From contig NZ_BMKK01000025.1 in NCBI RefSeq assembly GCF_014644295.1, positions 1-37,580 on the forward strand: DNA of 37,580 nt, written 5' to 3'. The DNA is from Emticicia aquatilis. Lineage in GTDB: Bacteria; Bacteroidota; Bacteroidia; Cytophagales; Spirosomataceae. This document shows positions 20,081-27,276 of the stretch, piece after piece. The position numbers and the translations under genes are program-made. Numbering within the stretch: position 1 is the first letter of the stretch; the number at the start of each line of letters is the position of its first letter. The notes below the pieces were generated by a model. It was given only the letters and a program-made list of their open reading frames with translations. It searched no databases and was not told the DNA's origin.

Positions 20081-20605
20081 ATGATTGACTATAAAGACCA
20101 TTCTTATTTAGCTCCCATTCTAAAATTCTTTGACCAAATTGGTATTGCTTACCAACTGACCCAAATCACCGAGCCGATGTTTTTGCCGGGCATCCGTATT
20201 CAAGATGGCATATTGCTCATTGATACCGAGCATTTACTTTATCCGGGTGATGTAATCTATGAGGCTGGGCATTTGGCCGTAGCACCTCCTGAGGTTCGGC
20301 CTAAACTCACTGACCCTATCAAAGAACAACTCGACTTCGACGAAGCAACCCACGAAATGATGACTTTAGCTTGGGCGTATGCGGCGGCAATCAAATCTGA
20401 AATACCACTCGAAGTTCTTTTTCATCCTGACGGCTACAAAGGACAACATTTACAAATTATGCAAGGTTACCAATCTGGCATGTATATAGGTTTACCTATG
20501 TTACAGTGGCTCGGAATGGCTTATGATGCCAACAATGCTCATCAATTAGGCGAAAAGCCTTTTCCTGAAATGAAACTTTGGCTTAGACCACCCAGTATCA
20601 AGTAA
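20081..20605 (+). CDS. Unrecognised conserved protein, YEAGH variant, paralogue of the gene at 21188-21691
   Basis: 174 aa from ATG 20081, chosen because the paralogue's ATG aligns here (MIDYKDHSY...FDQIG versus MIKTEEEVF...INKIG). An upstream ATG at 20003, with AAAGG 7 nt before it, would give 200 aa. Shared landmarks are FLPGIRIQDGILLID, YPGD, YEAGHLA, a D/E-AT-EM motif, AWAYAAA, FHPDGYKG, LQWLGMAYD and a PEMKLWLR end. The sister protein has HEAGH, a possible HExxH zinc-protease-like motif; here the first His is Tyr, so metal binding may be lost. I do not recognise the family. Its place beside tail-collar genes and a beta-hydroxylase remnant suggests a shared pathway. Confidence 0.8.
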   Translation: MIDYKDHSYLAPILKFFDQIGIAYQLTQITEPMFLPGIRIQDGILLIDTEHLLYPGDVIYEAGHLAVAPPEVRPKLTDPIKEQLDFDEATHEMMTLAWAYAAAIKSEIPLEVLFHPDGYKGQHLQIMQGYQSGMYIGLPMLQWLGMAYDANNAHQLGEKPFPEMKLWLRPPSIK

Positions 20606-20643
20606 ACAAAGCCTCTTTTTAAACTCCCGATACTCAACGTCTA

Positions 20644-20826
20644 TTGAAAAACTTGGTAACCTGCCGAGTTTCTCAATGGGCGTTACATTTCAACCGAATC
20701 GACTTTACAGGTAATTGGTCGAATTATGTGCTTAGGTCTGTCTCGGAGAATGAGTCCGATGAGTCGATTATTCTTTACGTTTTTTATCAAAATACCCTAA
20801 TTGTTGAAAAATGCACTAATTTCTAA
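20644..20826 (+). pseudogene. Remnant of an Asp/Asn beta-hydroxylase (N-terminal part only)
   Basis: About 60 codons align with residues ~16-75 of the intact hydroxylase at 21909. Examples are QWALHFNRIDFTGNWSNYVLRS against EWPLHFNQNDFTGHWSSFSLRS, and EKCTNF against QKCTYF. The frame then stops, and the catalytic His and Arg part is absent downstream. It follows the YEAGH gene on the same strand. This is best explained as the decayed partner of a duplicated HEAGH-hydroxylase pair; a functional micro-protein is unlikely. Confidence 0.7.
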
Positions 20827-21187
20827 GATACCTCACAAAAATTGATAGGATGGGTAGCATAAAACATTGCAAGTTAGATTTTATTAAGACCCCTCACATG
20901 GGTAAAAATACCTGTTTTAACAAATAGCAATTTGCCTTCGAGAATGACATCTAATCGATACACTTAAGCGAGCGAACCATCTGAAAATTATTGTATTTTA
21001 GTTACAAGGAAAATATTTTGAATGGAGTAAGGGCTTTTTTGAACGTCTGTAAGTTGAGTAAATTGATTGATAATGTGTCTAAGTCGCACTGAATATTTGT
21101 GAATGTTTTCTTTCATGCCAATAATCACCTGTGCATGAAAGTGTTAATGTCGGCTCTTTGGGTGTTAGTAACAGGCTTGTAACTTGG
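20827..21187 (+). other. Non-coding stretch between a pseudogene and the HEAGH gene
   Basis: No credible gene is seen in these ~360 bases. The AT-rich, stop-rich sequence may be degraded remainder of the hydroxylase copy, but I cannot align it. One hairpin is visible: CTTTCATGC (21110-21118) pairs with GCATGAAAG (21133-21141) across a 14-nt loop, downstream of the minus-strand HEAGH gene. It could end that transcript, although no T-run follows. Confidence 0.4.
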
Positions 21188-21691
21188 TTAGCTTCTTATC
21201 CAAGAAATCATTTTTGGGTAAGAAAGCGTATTATTTCGATGTATGTAAGTTATGTTATTTGCCATTCCGTACCATTGAAGTATTGGAACACCAAAATATC
21301 TTCCCTGTCCGAAGTTCTCTAAGATGCTTTGGCTTCCACCTTTATAGCCATCTGGATGAAAGACAATTGCAGGGTCAATTTCAATTTCCAGACAAGCGGC
21401 ATACGTCCAAGCAATAACTGCCATTTCAGTTGCCTCAGGGTCGTTTTGTCCTTCCAATGCCCCCGATAAATCCGCTCTTTGTGCAGCTGACATTAAAGCA
21501 ATATGGCCTGCTTCGTGCAAGGTGTCGCCTATGTAACTCAATTTGTCTTTATCTATTTGCAAAATCCCTTTTTCAATTCTTAAACCGGGTAAAAAAGTAT
21601 TATCATTGATTGTACAAAACTTAATTTGGATTCCAATTTTATTTATAAAATCAATAATTTTTGAAAATACCTCTTCTTCAGTCTTAATCAT
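21188..21691 (-). CDS. Unrecognised conserved protein with HEAGH (HExxH-like) motif
   Basis: 167 aa from ATG 21691; an in-frame TTG at 21745 would add 18 residues, but the ATG aligns with that of the paralogue. Landmarks are FLPGLRIEKGILQID, SYIGDTLHEAGHIAL, DPEATEMAVIAWTYAA, FHPDGYKGG, ILQWYGMA and YPKMISWIRS. HEAGH fits HExxH, and the Glu of ATEM about 40 residues later, or the His of FHPDG, could complete a metal site as in small zinc peptidases. That is inference, and the family is not one I can name. It diverges from the beta-hydroxylase operon and is inverted relative to its paralogue at 20081. No signal peptide is seen. Confidence 0.82.
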   Translation of the reverse strand: MIKTEEEVFSKIIDFINKIGIQIKFCTINDNTFLPGLRIEKGILQIDKDKLSYIGDTLHEAGHIALMSAAQRADLSGALEGQNDPEATEMAVIAWTYAACLEIEIDPAIVFHPDGYKGGSQSILENFGQGRYFGVPILQWYGMANNITYIHRNNTLSYPKMISWIRS

Positions 21692-21862
21692 GTTTTGTAT
21701 CGTAATAGCTTGAAAATGTAGATTATTCCTGATATAGTGTTGCAATGTAATTATTTAATTCAAAGTGCAATAATTATTTTTTCATTTTTTAGTGAGTGGT
21801 ATTTATTGGAAAAAAAACTCCGATTTATTCTTCTAAAAATACTGATTTAATAAACTATATTC

Positions 21863-21870
21863 TATATTTG
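21863..21870 (+). promoter_or_regulatory. Bacteroidota -7 box for the beta-hydroxylase/sulfotransferase/PhyH operon
   Basis: TATATTTG is an exact match to the TAnnTTTG -7 consensus, 38 bp before ATG 21909. No convincing -33 TTTG is visible at the expected distance, so strength is uncertain. Confidence 0.5.
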
Positions 21871-21908
21871 AGGCCAATAATTTATAGCCTTTAATCATAT
21901 ATTAACAA

Positions 21909-22598
21909 ATGGAATCGTATAAATTTTCGTTTCACTTCGATACCCAAAAATTAATCAACGACCTTCGTCTTTGTCAAGCAACTGAATGGCCACTTCATTT
22001 CAACCAAAACGATTTTACGGGTCATTGGTCAAGTTTTTCGTTGCGTTCAATCTCGGGCAAAGAGTCGGATATTTTGGCTACTCCCAATGCTTGTTTTCAA
22101 GATACTCCGACGCTACAAAAATGTACATATTTTCAAGAAATTATCAATCAGTTCGATTGCCCCAAAGAGGCCGTTCGGTTATTATCTCTTTCGCCCAATA
22201 GTTATATTAAAGAGCATACTGATGCCTCAAGTGGCTACGAAGATGGCTTTTTTAGAATTCATGTACCGATTCAGACCAACGAGAAAGTTGTTTTTAGAGT
22301 AAACGGAAAGGTTTTGCCAATGCAAATAGGGGAGTGTTGGTATGCCAATTTTAATTTACCGCATTATGTGGCAAACGATGGTGATTGTGACAGAATTCAT
22401 CTGGTGATTGATTGTATCAGAAATGAATGGTCGGATAGCCTTTTTGCTGAAATTGGCTACGATTTTGAAGCCGAAAAGAAAAGCAACTACGATACTAAAA
22501 CCAAGTTGTTGATGATTGAACATTTATCATTAATGAAAACCGAAACCGCAATGAAAATGATTGCTCAACTTAAAGCCGAAATAGGAGAAAATGCTTGA
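21909..22598 (+). CDS. Aspartyl/asparaginyl beta-hydroxylase family protein
   Basis: 229 aa from ATG 21909. The core resembles the Asp_Arg_Hydrox fold (PF05118), an iron/2-oxoglutarate oxygenase: KEHTDASSGY (H103, D105), FRIHVPIQTN (H118), GECWYANFNLPHYVANDG (H152) and DRIHLVIDC (R162). By family comparison H118 and H152 are candidate iron ligands and R162 binds 2-oxoglutarate; H103/D105 could also take part. Known relatives hydroxylate Asp or Asn side chains or small substrates. The stop overlaps the start of the sulfotransferase by 8 bp, so the two are translationally linked. An N-terminal remnant of a second copy lies at 20644. Confidence 0.88.
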   Translation: MESYKFSFHFDTQKLINDLRLCQATEWPLHFNQNDFTGHWSSFSLRSISGKESDILATPNACFQDTPTLQKCTYFQEIINQFDCPKEAVRLLSLSPNSYIKEHTDASSGYEDGFFRIHVPIQTNEKVVFRVNGKVLPMQIGECWYANFNLPHYVANDGDCDRIHLVIDCIRNEWSDSLFAEIGYDFEAEKKSNYDTKTKLLMIEHLSLMKTETAMKMIAQLKAEIGENA

Positions 22599-23547
22599 AA
22601 ATAAAACGCTCAAAAATTGGATTCCCTTTAAATTAGATTTTGATTCTGACCCAATTGTTTGTCGCTGGTTGTATGTAGCTGATAAAACATACACCGAACC
22701 TTTCTTTCACGAAACCACCGCCAAGTGTGGAAGTTTTGAGGAGAATCGTAAATTCTTCAAGGCAGCTTCAACTTTGGAAGGGATAATTGAATTTACTGAG
22801 TGTTTACCAACAATTGCACCAACGGCATTTATTTTTCATGTTTCACGATGCGGTTCGACGCTTTTGGCTCAGTTACTTTCTTTAGACGAACAAAATATTG
22901 TTTTGGCCGAACCGCCCATCTTTGATGAGGTTTTACGAGAAGTAGCTTTCAAAAATACCGATATTTCGGAAAAGACTATCAATGAATCATTAAAGGCAGT
23001 TGTAAAGTTTTTGGGACAAAAACGAACGGGTTTAGAAAAGAATTTCTTTATCAAACTTGATAGTTGGCATATATTTTACTATCAAAAACTCAGGGAATTG
23101 TATCCCGAAACGCCTTTTATTTTTTCTTTCCGACGACCCGATGAAGTCATACGTTCACAAATAAAAGAATCTGGTATGCACGCTGCACCTGGTGTTATTC
23201 AGCCAGAAGTTTTTGGGTTTACGTTGGAAGAAGTTTTGGCCGTTGAACGTCCAGTATATGTGGCAAAAGTTTTAGAGAAATACTTTGAGCAATATTTACA
23301 AATTATTGAAAACGACAAAAATGCCCTCTTTATTAATTATTCAGCTGGTATTTTGACGAATTTAGATAAAATTGAGCAATTCTTACAACTGAAAATCGAG
23401 CCTACAATCAGACAAAAAATGGTGGAACGAACACGTTTTCATAGTAAAAGTCCGAATACTGTTTTTTCTGAACCGCCCTTGGATGATGTATTGCCCGATT
23501 ATCAACAAAAAGTGTATAGTTTGTATGAAACTTTAGTGCAGAAATGA
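22591..23547 (+). CDS. Sulfotransferase family protein (PAPS-dependent)
   Basis: 318 aa. The 5'-phosphosulfate loop is clear at residues 81-96 (IFHVSRCGSTLLAQLL), and the 3'-phosphate-binding segment is IFSFRRPDEVIRSQ (177-190), the layout of the Sulfotransfer families. Such enzymes move sulfate from PAPS to hydroxyl or amino groups on tyrosine, sugars, lipids or small molecules; the acceptor cannot be read from sequence. ATG 22591 overlaps the hydroxylase stop by 8 bp, and its own stop overlaps the PhyH start by 4 bp, so three genes form a tight operon. An APS kinase that would make the donor is at 25397-25915. Confidence 0.88.
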   Translation: MLENKTLKNWIPFKLDFDSDPIVCRWLYVADKTYTEPFFHETTAKCGSFEENRKFFKAASTLEGIIEFTECLPTIAPTAFIFHVSRCGSTLLAQLLSLDEQNIVLAEPPIFDEVLREVAFKNTDISEKTINESLKAVVKFLGQKRTGLEKNFFIKLDSWHIFYYQKLRELYPETPFIFSFRRPDEVIRSQIKESGMHAAPGVIQPEVFGFTLEEVLAVERPVYVAKVLEKYFEQYLQIIENDKNALFINYSAGILTNLDKIEQFLQLKIEPTIRQKMVERTRFHSKSPNTVFSEPPLDDVLPDYQQKVYSLYETLVQK

Positions 23548-24458
23548 AAAACATATCGGTTTTAGATAATTTTAGAGAACAAATTTTAGCGAATATCGCC
23601 ATTGAACCAAATGATTGGAATGTTTTTCAGAAAACGCTTTTTGAATATGGTATTGGTATGGAAGAGACCTTACAATTTCTCTACGGCAATCAGCCAAATT
23701 CAACTGATTTTGCTGAGTGGATTGATAAAAACAAGTGTATTTATCAAAGTCTGAATATCGAAGATGTTCCAGACGTATTGACGCAAGACGATTTAGATTT
23801 TTGGAACACAAATGGATATGCAGTCCTTAAAAATGCTATTTCGAGAGAAGATTGTTTGGCTACCCAAGCGGCGATTTTGGAGTTTTTGGAAGCATCTTTA
23901 GAGAATCCAAGTTCATGGTACAAAAGCCATGAAGCTAAAGAAGGCTTAATGGTTCTTCTGACAAAACATCCTACTTTGGAGAAAAATCGTGCTTCAATAA
24001 CTATTCAAAAAGCCTATCAACAACTTTATGGAACACAAGAAATTTATCGGGTCATCGACAAAGTGAGTTTTAATCCACCCGAAAATAACCACTTTAAATT
24101 TTTAGGAAGTTCACTTCATTGGGATGTTAGCCTAAATCTGCCGATTCCTTTCCAATTACAAGGATTGCTCTATTTAACTGATGTAAAAGAAAACAGTGGG
24201 GCGTTTCATTGTGTAGCTGGTTTTCATCATCAAATAGAAAATTGGATGCAAAACTTACCGCAAAACGCCAGTCCAAGAGAAATTGCGGTACAGGAATTAA
24301 AGCCCATTCCTGTACTTGGAAACGCTGGTGATTTTATTATTTGGCACCAAGCTTTACCGCATTGTGCTACACCCAACACCAGCAATTTGCCCCGAATGGT
24401 TCAATATTTAACGTATTTACCCATTGAAAATAATAATAAGACCAATGTTTGGATTTGA
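23544..24458 (+). CDS. Phytanoyl-CoA dioxygenase (PhyH) family protein
   Basis: 304 aa. The PhyH-type double-stranded beta-helix is marked by LHWDVSLN (H192, D194), a distal LPHCATPN (H273) and LPRMVQYL (R284): the HxD...H iron triad and the 2-oxoglutarate arginine. The first ~75 residues are a helical lead with no family I know. PhyH-family members hydroxylate or halogenate small molecules or carrier-bound substrates. Last gene of the plus-strand operon, it ends 3 bp from the convergent formyltransferase gene with no obvious terminator between them. Confidence 0.88.
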   Translation: MKNISVLDNFREQILANIAIEPNDWNVFQKTLFEYGIGMEETLQFLYGNQPNSTDFAEWIDKNKCIYQSLNIEDVPDVLTQDDLDFWNTNGYAVLKNAISREDCLATQAAILEFLEASLENPSSWYKSHEAKEGLMVLLTKHPTLEKNRASITIQKAYQQLYGTQEIYRVIDKVSFNPPENNHFKFLGSSLHWDVSLNLPIPFQLQGLLYLTDVKENSGAFHCVAGFHHQIENWMQNLPQNASPREIAVQELKPIPVLGNAGDFIIWHQALPHCATPNTSNLPRMVQYLTYLPIENNNKTNVWI

Positions 24459-24461
24459 ATT

Positions 24462-25385
24462 TTAGATAGGAATTGTTTCAAAAACATCGCCCTTGTTTAT
24501 ACCGAGGCTCATCAATGATTCGCCCACTAAGAAACCAATTGTTGAATAAATTGCTTTTATAGAAATGGCTGTATCATTGATACAACTTACCTCGATTTGA
24601 TTCTCATCGATATTTATTATTTCTCCTGCCTTAGTAGTAGGCATATTTTTTATGCTCGCTTCCAAAATCTTCAAATCCATGCCATTTATTCGGGCGATTG
24701 CACCATTATTCCAAGGATTACAGGCTTTTATTAAAGCCATAATTTCGGGGGCAGACATGGTTTGCCAGTGAATAATAATATCTTTAAGGCTTGGTTTACT
24801 ATAAAAAACTGAATTTTGATTTGACTGAGGAGTTAAAGTAAGTGCGTTCTTCAAGATTGCATCTAACAAGAAATAAACACCGTTTATGGTTAGATAACCA
24901 TAGTTTAAATCAAGCATAGCATGGTTAGCCTGAGGATTTAGGTCGAAATTTATCTCAAAAGCAATCGGACCAGTATCGTATTCTTCATCCATCTGATGAA
25001 TTGTCAAAGTGGCTTGCGTTTCTTGGTTTTTTATTTGCCAAAATACAGGATGCCCTCCTCCATACTTTGGGAGTTTTCCAAAATGAATATTAAAAAAGCC
25101 CAATTTTGGTAAAACCAATATTTCTTTTCTTATTTTGTACGAAAAGCCAAGAACCAATACAATATTGGCATTGAGATTTTCAAGCCAATCTTTGATTTGT
25201 TTGGTGATTGATTTTTTTTTGAATATGTTTGCCGTAATCTGCTTTTGTTGACAGACAGCCTCAAAGTTTTTAAAAAACTCATTATCTTGTTCTGTCGCAG
25301 CCACACCCACCAAAAGACCTTGAGCGTGTAACCAATCAAGTAAAGGAAAAACAGCATTGCTATTACCAATTAAAGCTACTCTCAT
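24462..25385 (-). CDS. Formyltransferase-like protein (methionyl-tRNA formyltransferase fold)
   Basis: 307 aa from ATG 25385; an in-frame TTG at 25400 is less likely because MRVALIGNSNAV is the normal start of the fold. The N-terminal formyl-transfer domain has FFNIHFGKLPKYGGGHPVFW (N99, H101) and DEEYDTGPI (D137), the Asn-His-Asp set used with 10-formyl-tetrahydrofolate. Residues ~195-300 look like the C-terminal Fmt-like barrel (CNPWNNGAIARING...LKILEA). It is probably not the housekeeping Fmt, as it lacks the usual LLPRWRGAAP form and is co-directional with cysC (11-bp gap). It may formylate an amino sugar or amine in the same pathway as the neighbouring enzymes. Confidence 0.8.
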   Translation of the reverse strand: MRVALIGNSNAVFPLLDWLHAQGLLVGVAATEQDNEFFKNFEAVCQQKQITANIFKKKSITKQIKDWLENLNANIVLVLGFSYKIRKEILVLPKLGFFNIHFGKLPKYGGGHPVFWQIKNQETQATLTIHQMDEEYDTGPIAFEINFDLNPQANHAMLDLNYGYLTINGVYFLLDAILKNALTLTPQSNQNSVFYSKPSLKDIIIHWQTMSAPEIMALIKACNPWNNGAIARINGMDLKILEASIKNMPTTKAGEIINIDENQIEVSCINDTAISIKAIYSTIGFLVGESLMSLGINKGDVFETIPI

Positions 25386-25396
25386 AATCTTGAAAT

Positions 25397-25915
25397 TCAA
25401 TTATTTAAAATAAAATCTACTACTTTGGATGTTGATTCGTCAATACTTTCAGATGCTGTGTTTACCGCTAAGTCGGGGTTTTTAGGTATTTCAAAAGTAT
25501 CATTTATGCCTGTAAAATTATGAATACAATCTGGATGGTTTTTGGGTAAAAAAGCTCTTTTATAAAGTCCTTTTGTATCTCGTTGCTGCAAAGTTTGAAT
25601 ATCACATTCAACGAAAATTGTTTTAGCTTGATATTTTTCGGCTAACTCTTGCCGAATTTCCTCATAAGGATTAATCGCCGAAATAATTACAATTACTTTA
25701 TTTTGAGCTAAAAGATTGGCCACAAAACCCATTCTACGCACATTTTCGCAACGATGTTCTTTTGAAAAACCTAAATCTGGGCAAAGGTTTTTGCGGAAAA
25801 TATCTCCATCTAAAACTTCGATAGCATGGCCTCTTTCAATAAGCTTTGCTTTTACATTTAATGCAATTGTAGATTTACCAGCACCCGATAGTCCAGTCAT
25901 TTGGAAGATTCTCAT
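25397..25915 (-). CDS. cysC: Adenylylsulfate kinase (APS kinase)
   Basis: 172 aa from ATG 25915. It phosphorylates adenosine 5'-phosphosulfate to PAPS. Visible marks are the P-loop GLSGAGKST (8-16), DGD (36-38), FSKEHRCENVRRMGFVA (50-66), KGLYKRA and FTGINDTFEIP, all typical of CysC. The usual phosphate-accepting Ser in ISPYR is replaced here (SAINPYEEIR, Asn-82), with a Ser three residues earlier. This is a stand-alone kinase with no CysD/CysN sulfurylase beside it, so APS must come from elsewhere. Its place next to a sulfotransferase suggests a dedicated PAPS supply. A terminator separates it from secG, and it is followed by the formyltransferase gene. Confidence 0.9.
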   Translation of the reverse strand: MRIFQMTGLSGAGKSTIALNVKAKLIERGHAIEVLDGDIFRKNLCPDLGFSKEHRCENVRRMGFVANLLAQNKVIVIISAINPYEEIRQELAEKYQAKTIFVECDIQTLQQRDTKGLYKRAFLPKNHPDCIHNFTGINDTFEIPKNPDLAVNTASESIDESTSKVVDFILNN

Positions 25916-25944
25916 GGCAATTAGATTTCGGAAATCAAGTAAAC

Positions 25945-25981
25945 AAAAAAGGTGAATAACTCAAAGAGATATTCACCTTTT
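25945..25981 (-). terminator. Terminator between secG and cysC
   Basis: Arms AAAGGTGAATA and TATTCACCTTT form an 11-bp stem around an 11-nt loop, flanked by A and T runs on both sides. It lies 20 bp after the secG stop and can end the minus-strand transcript. Confidence 0.8.
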
Positions 25982-26000
25982 AATAATTATTTTCAGAAAA

Positions 26001-26387
26001 TTATTTCTTAGGTTGTGCTGCAGGTGCTGGAGCAGGAGTTGTTCCTGTTGCAGGTGTACCAGCGGCTGGTGTTCCAGTTGCAGGAGCTGCGGCAGGAGCA
26101 GTAGGGCGAGCAGTTGCTTTCTCTACGTTCAAACCGTTATCGTCAGCTGCAGCTGTACCAGTTTTGTCCATAAAAATTCCGGCAGTCAACGCACCAACAA
26201 TAATGAATGCAAAGAAACCCCAAGTAAGTTGTTCAAGAATATCACCAGTGCGTTGTACACCAAACATTTGTGAACCAGCACCACCAAATTCGCTTGAAAG
26301 ACCACCGCCCTTTGGGTTTTGAATCATAATCACTAATACTAATAAGATGGCAACGATTACCATTAAAACTAAAATTGTAGTGTACAT
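26001..26387 (-). CDS. secG: Preprotein translocase subunit SecG
   Basis: 128 aa from ATG 26387. Two membrane segments (about 3-22 and 57-76) flank the conserved IQNPKGGGLSSEFGGAGSQMFGVQRTGDILEQLTW stretch (positions 23-57), diagnostic for SecG of the Sec translocon. The C-terminal ~45 residues form an Ala/Pro/Thr-rich tail with repeated PATGTPAAG motifs, common in this phylum and probably disordered. Last gene of the minus-strand row after lptE and the TPR gene; a strong terminator follows. Confidence 0.95.
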   Translation of the reverse strand: MYTTILVLMVIVAILLVLVIMIQNPKGGGLSSEFGGAGSQMFGVQRTGDILEQLTWGFFAFIIVGALTAGIFMDKTGTAAADDNGLNVEKATARPTAPAAAPATGTPAAGTPATGTTPAPAPAAQPKK

Positions 26388-26463
26388 TTTTTCAATGAAT
26401 GATTAACTTATGAATAATATTTTTATTTTTCTTTTATGTTAAGAAATCTCAAAAAATATGCCG

Positions 26464-26505
26464 AAATCCTTGATAATGAATGAGTTATTTAATTATCAGG
26501 ATTTT
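26464..26505 (-). terminator. Hairpin between the TPR gene and secG
   Basis: AAATCCTTGATAAT (26464-26477) pairs with ATTATCAGGATTTT (26492-26505) apart from one bulge, right after the TPR-gene stop. A T-run follows a few bases later on the minus strand. It may attenuate or end read-through into secG. Confidence 0.5.
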
Positions 26506-26508
26506 ATC

Positions 26509-27171
26509 TTACAACATTTTCTTTTGTAAGTCTGCTATTTTTTCCGCAAAGTAAGCACTTTTTTCGGGATTTTTTACTAAAAGTTTCTTATAAACTTCAA
26601 TCGCTTGGTCGAAACGACCTTGGCGAGATAAAATTTTTGCATAACTTTCGGTCAATAATGGCCCTTTGAGGGTAGTACTACGCTCACTCAAATCTTCGAC
26701 TTCTTCATGGGCATTTCCTTGTCTGATTGGCTGAATACGGGGTTCTTTTTTAATGAATTGTTCTATAATTGCCAATTGTTCGTCTTGTATGTTTCTTAGG
26801 GCAGGTTTTGCGATTGATTCTATCAATTCTTCTTCCAATTTCTCACGATTTAATTCTTCTTCAATAGTACCAGGCGAAAACTTATTATCGAGTGGAGTTT
26901 CTGAGACCCTAACTGTGGGAACAGAATTCCAATCCATGTCATTTTCTATTACTTTTCTTAGTGCATTTCTGCTGAGAGCATAAATAGCGGCTTTCCGAAC
27001 TGCATCTTGTGCAATTTCGGGTGCTTTTGTATAAATACCTTTAGCAATAAGCGTATAGCCCAACTGAAAATACGGAAACTTTTTAGTCGCATTTTCCATC
27101 AGCATAATATCATTGAGCGATAATGCTTGTGGGCTACTCATGTAGTCTATAAAATTATTCTTATCAAGCAT
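26509..27171 (-). CDS. Tetratricopeptide-like protein of the lptE-secG operon
   Basis: 220 aa from ATG 27171. An upstream TTG at 27255 would add 28 residues from DNA that looks non-coding. The N-terminal half is helical (LSLNDIMLMENATKKFPYFQLGYTLIAKG...ALSRNALRKVIEND), with a charged Glu/Lys-rich linker (~105-150). A single TPR-like unit closes the protein (SYAKILSRQGRFDQAIEVYKKLLVKNPEKSAYFAEKI). It is soluble, with no signal peptide. Genes of this type commonly sit between lptE and secG in Bacteroidota, but the function is unknown to me. Confidence 0.82.
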   Translation of the reverse strand: MLDKNNFIDYMSSPQALSLNDIMLMENATKKFPYFQLGYTLIAKGIYTKAPEIAQDAVRKAAIYALSRNALRKVIENDMDWNSVPTVRVSETPLDNKFSPGTIEEELNREKLEEELIESIAKPALRNIQDEQLAIIEQFIKKEPRIQPIRQGNAHEEVEDLSERSTTLKGPLLTESYAKILSRQGRFDQAIEVYKKLLVKNPEKSAYFAEKIADLQKKML

Positions 27172-27276
27172 TTTTAGTGAAATTAAGACGGGGTCGCCCG
27201 TGCGATTAAATGTAGAATGAAGAATGACTGAGTAGTAAAAATGCCAAATCTTCAATTCATCATTCTTAATAAAAAC

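Noticed and set aside
22869-23054. Minus-strand frame of 61 aa inside the sulfotransferase gene
   Set aside because: Lies wholly within a well-supported gene and has no recognisable features.
26013-26273. Cys/Ser-rich plus-strand frame opposite secG
   Set aside because: Shadow of the Ala/Pro-rich SecG tail.
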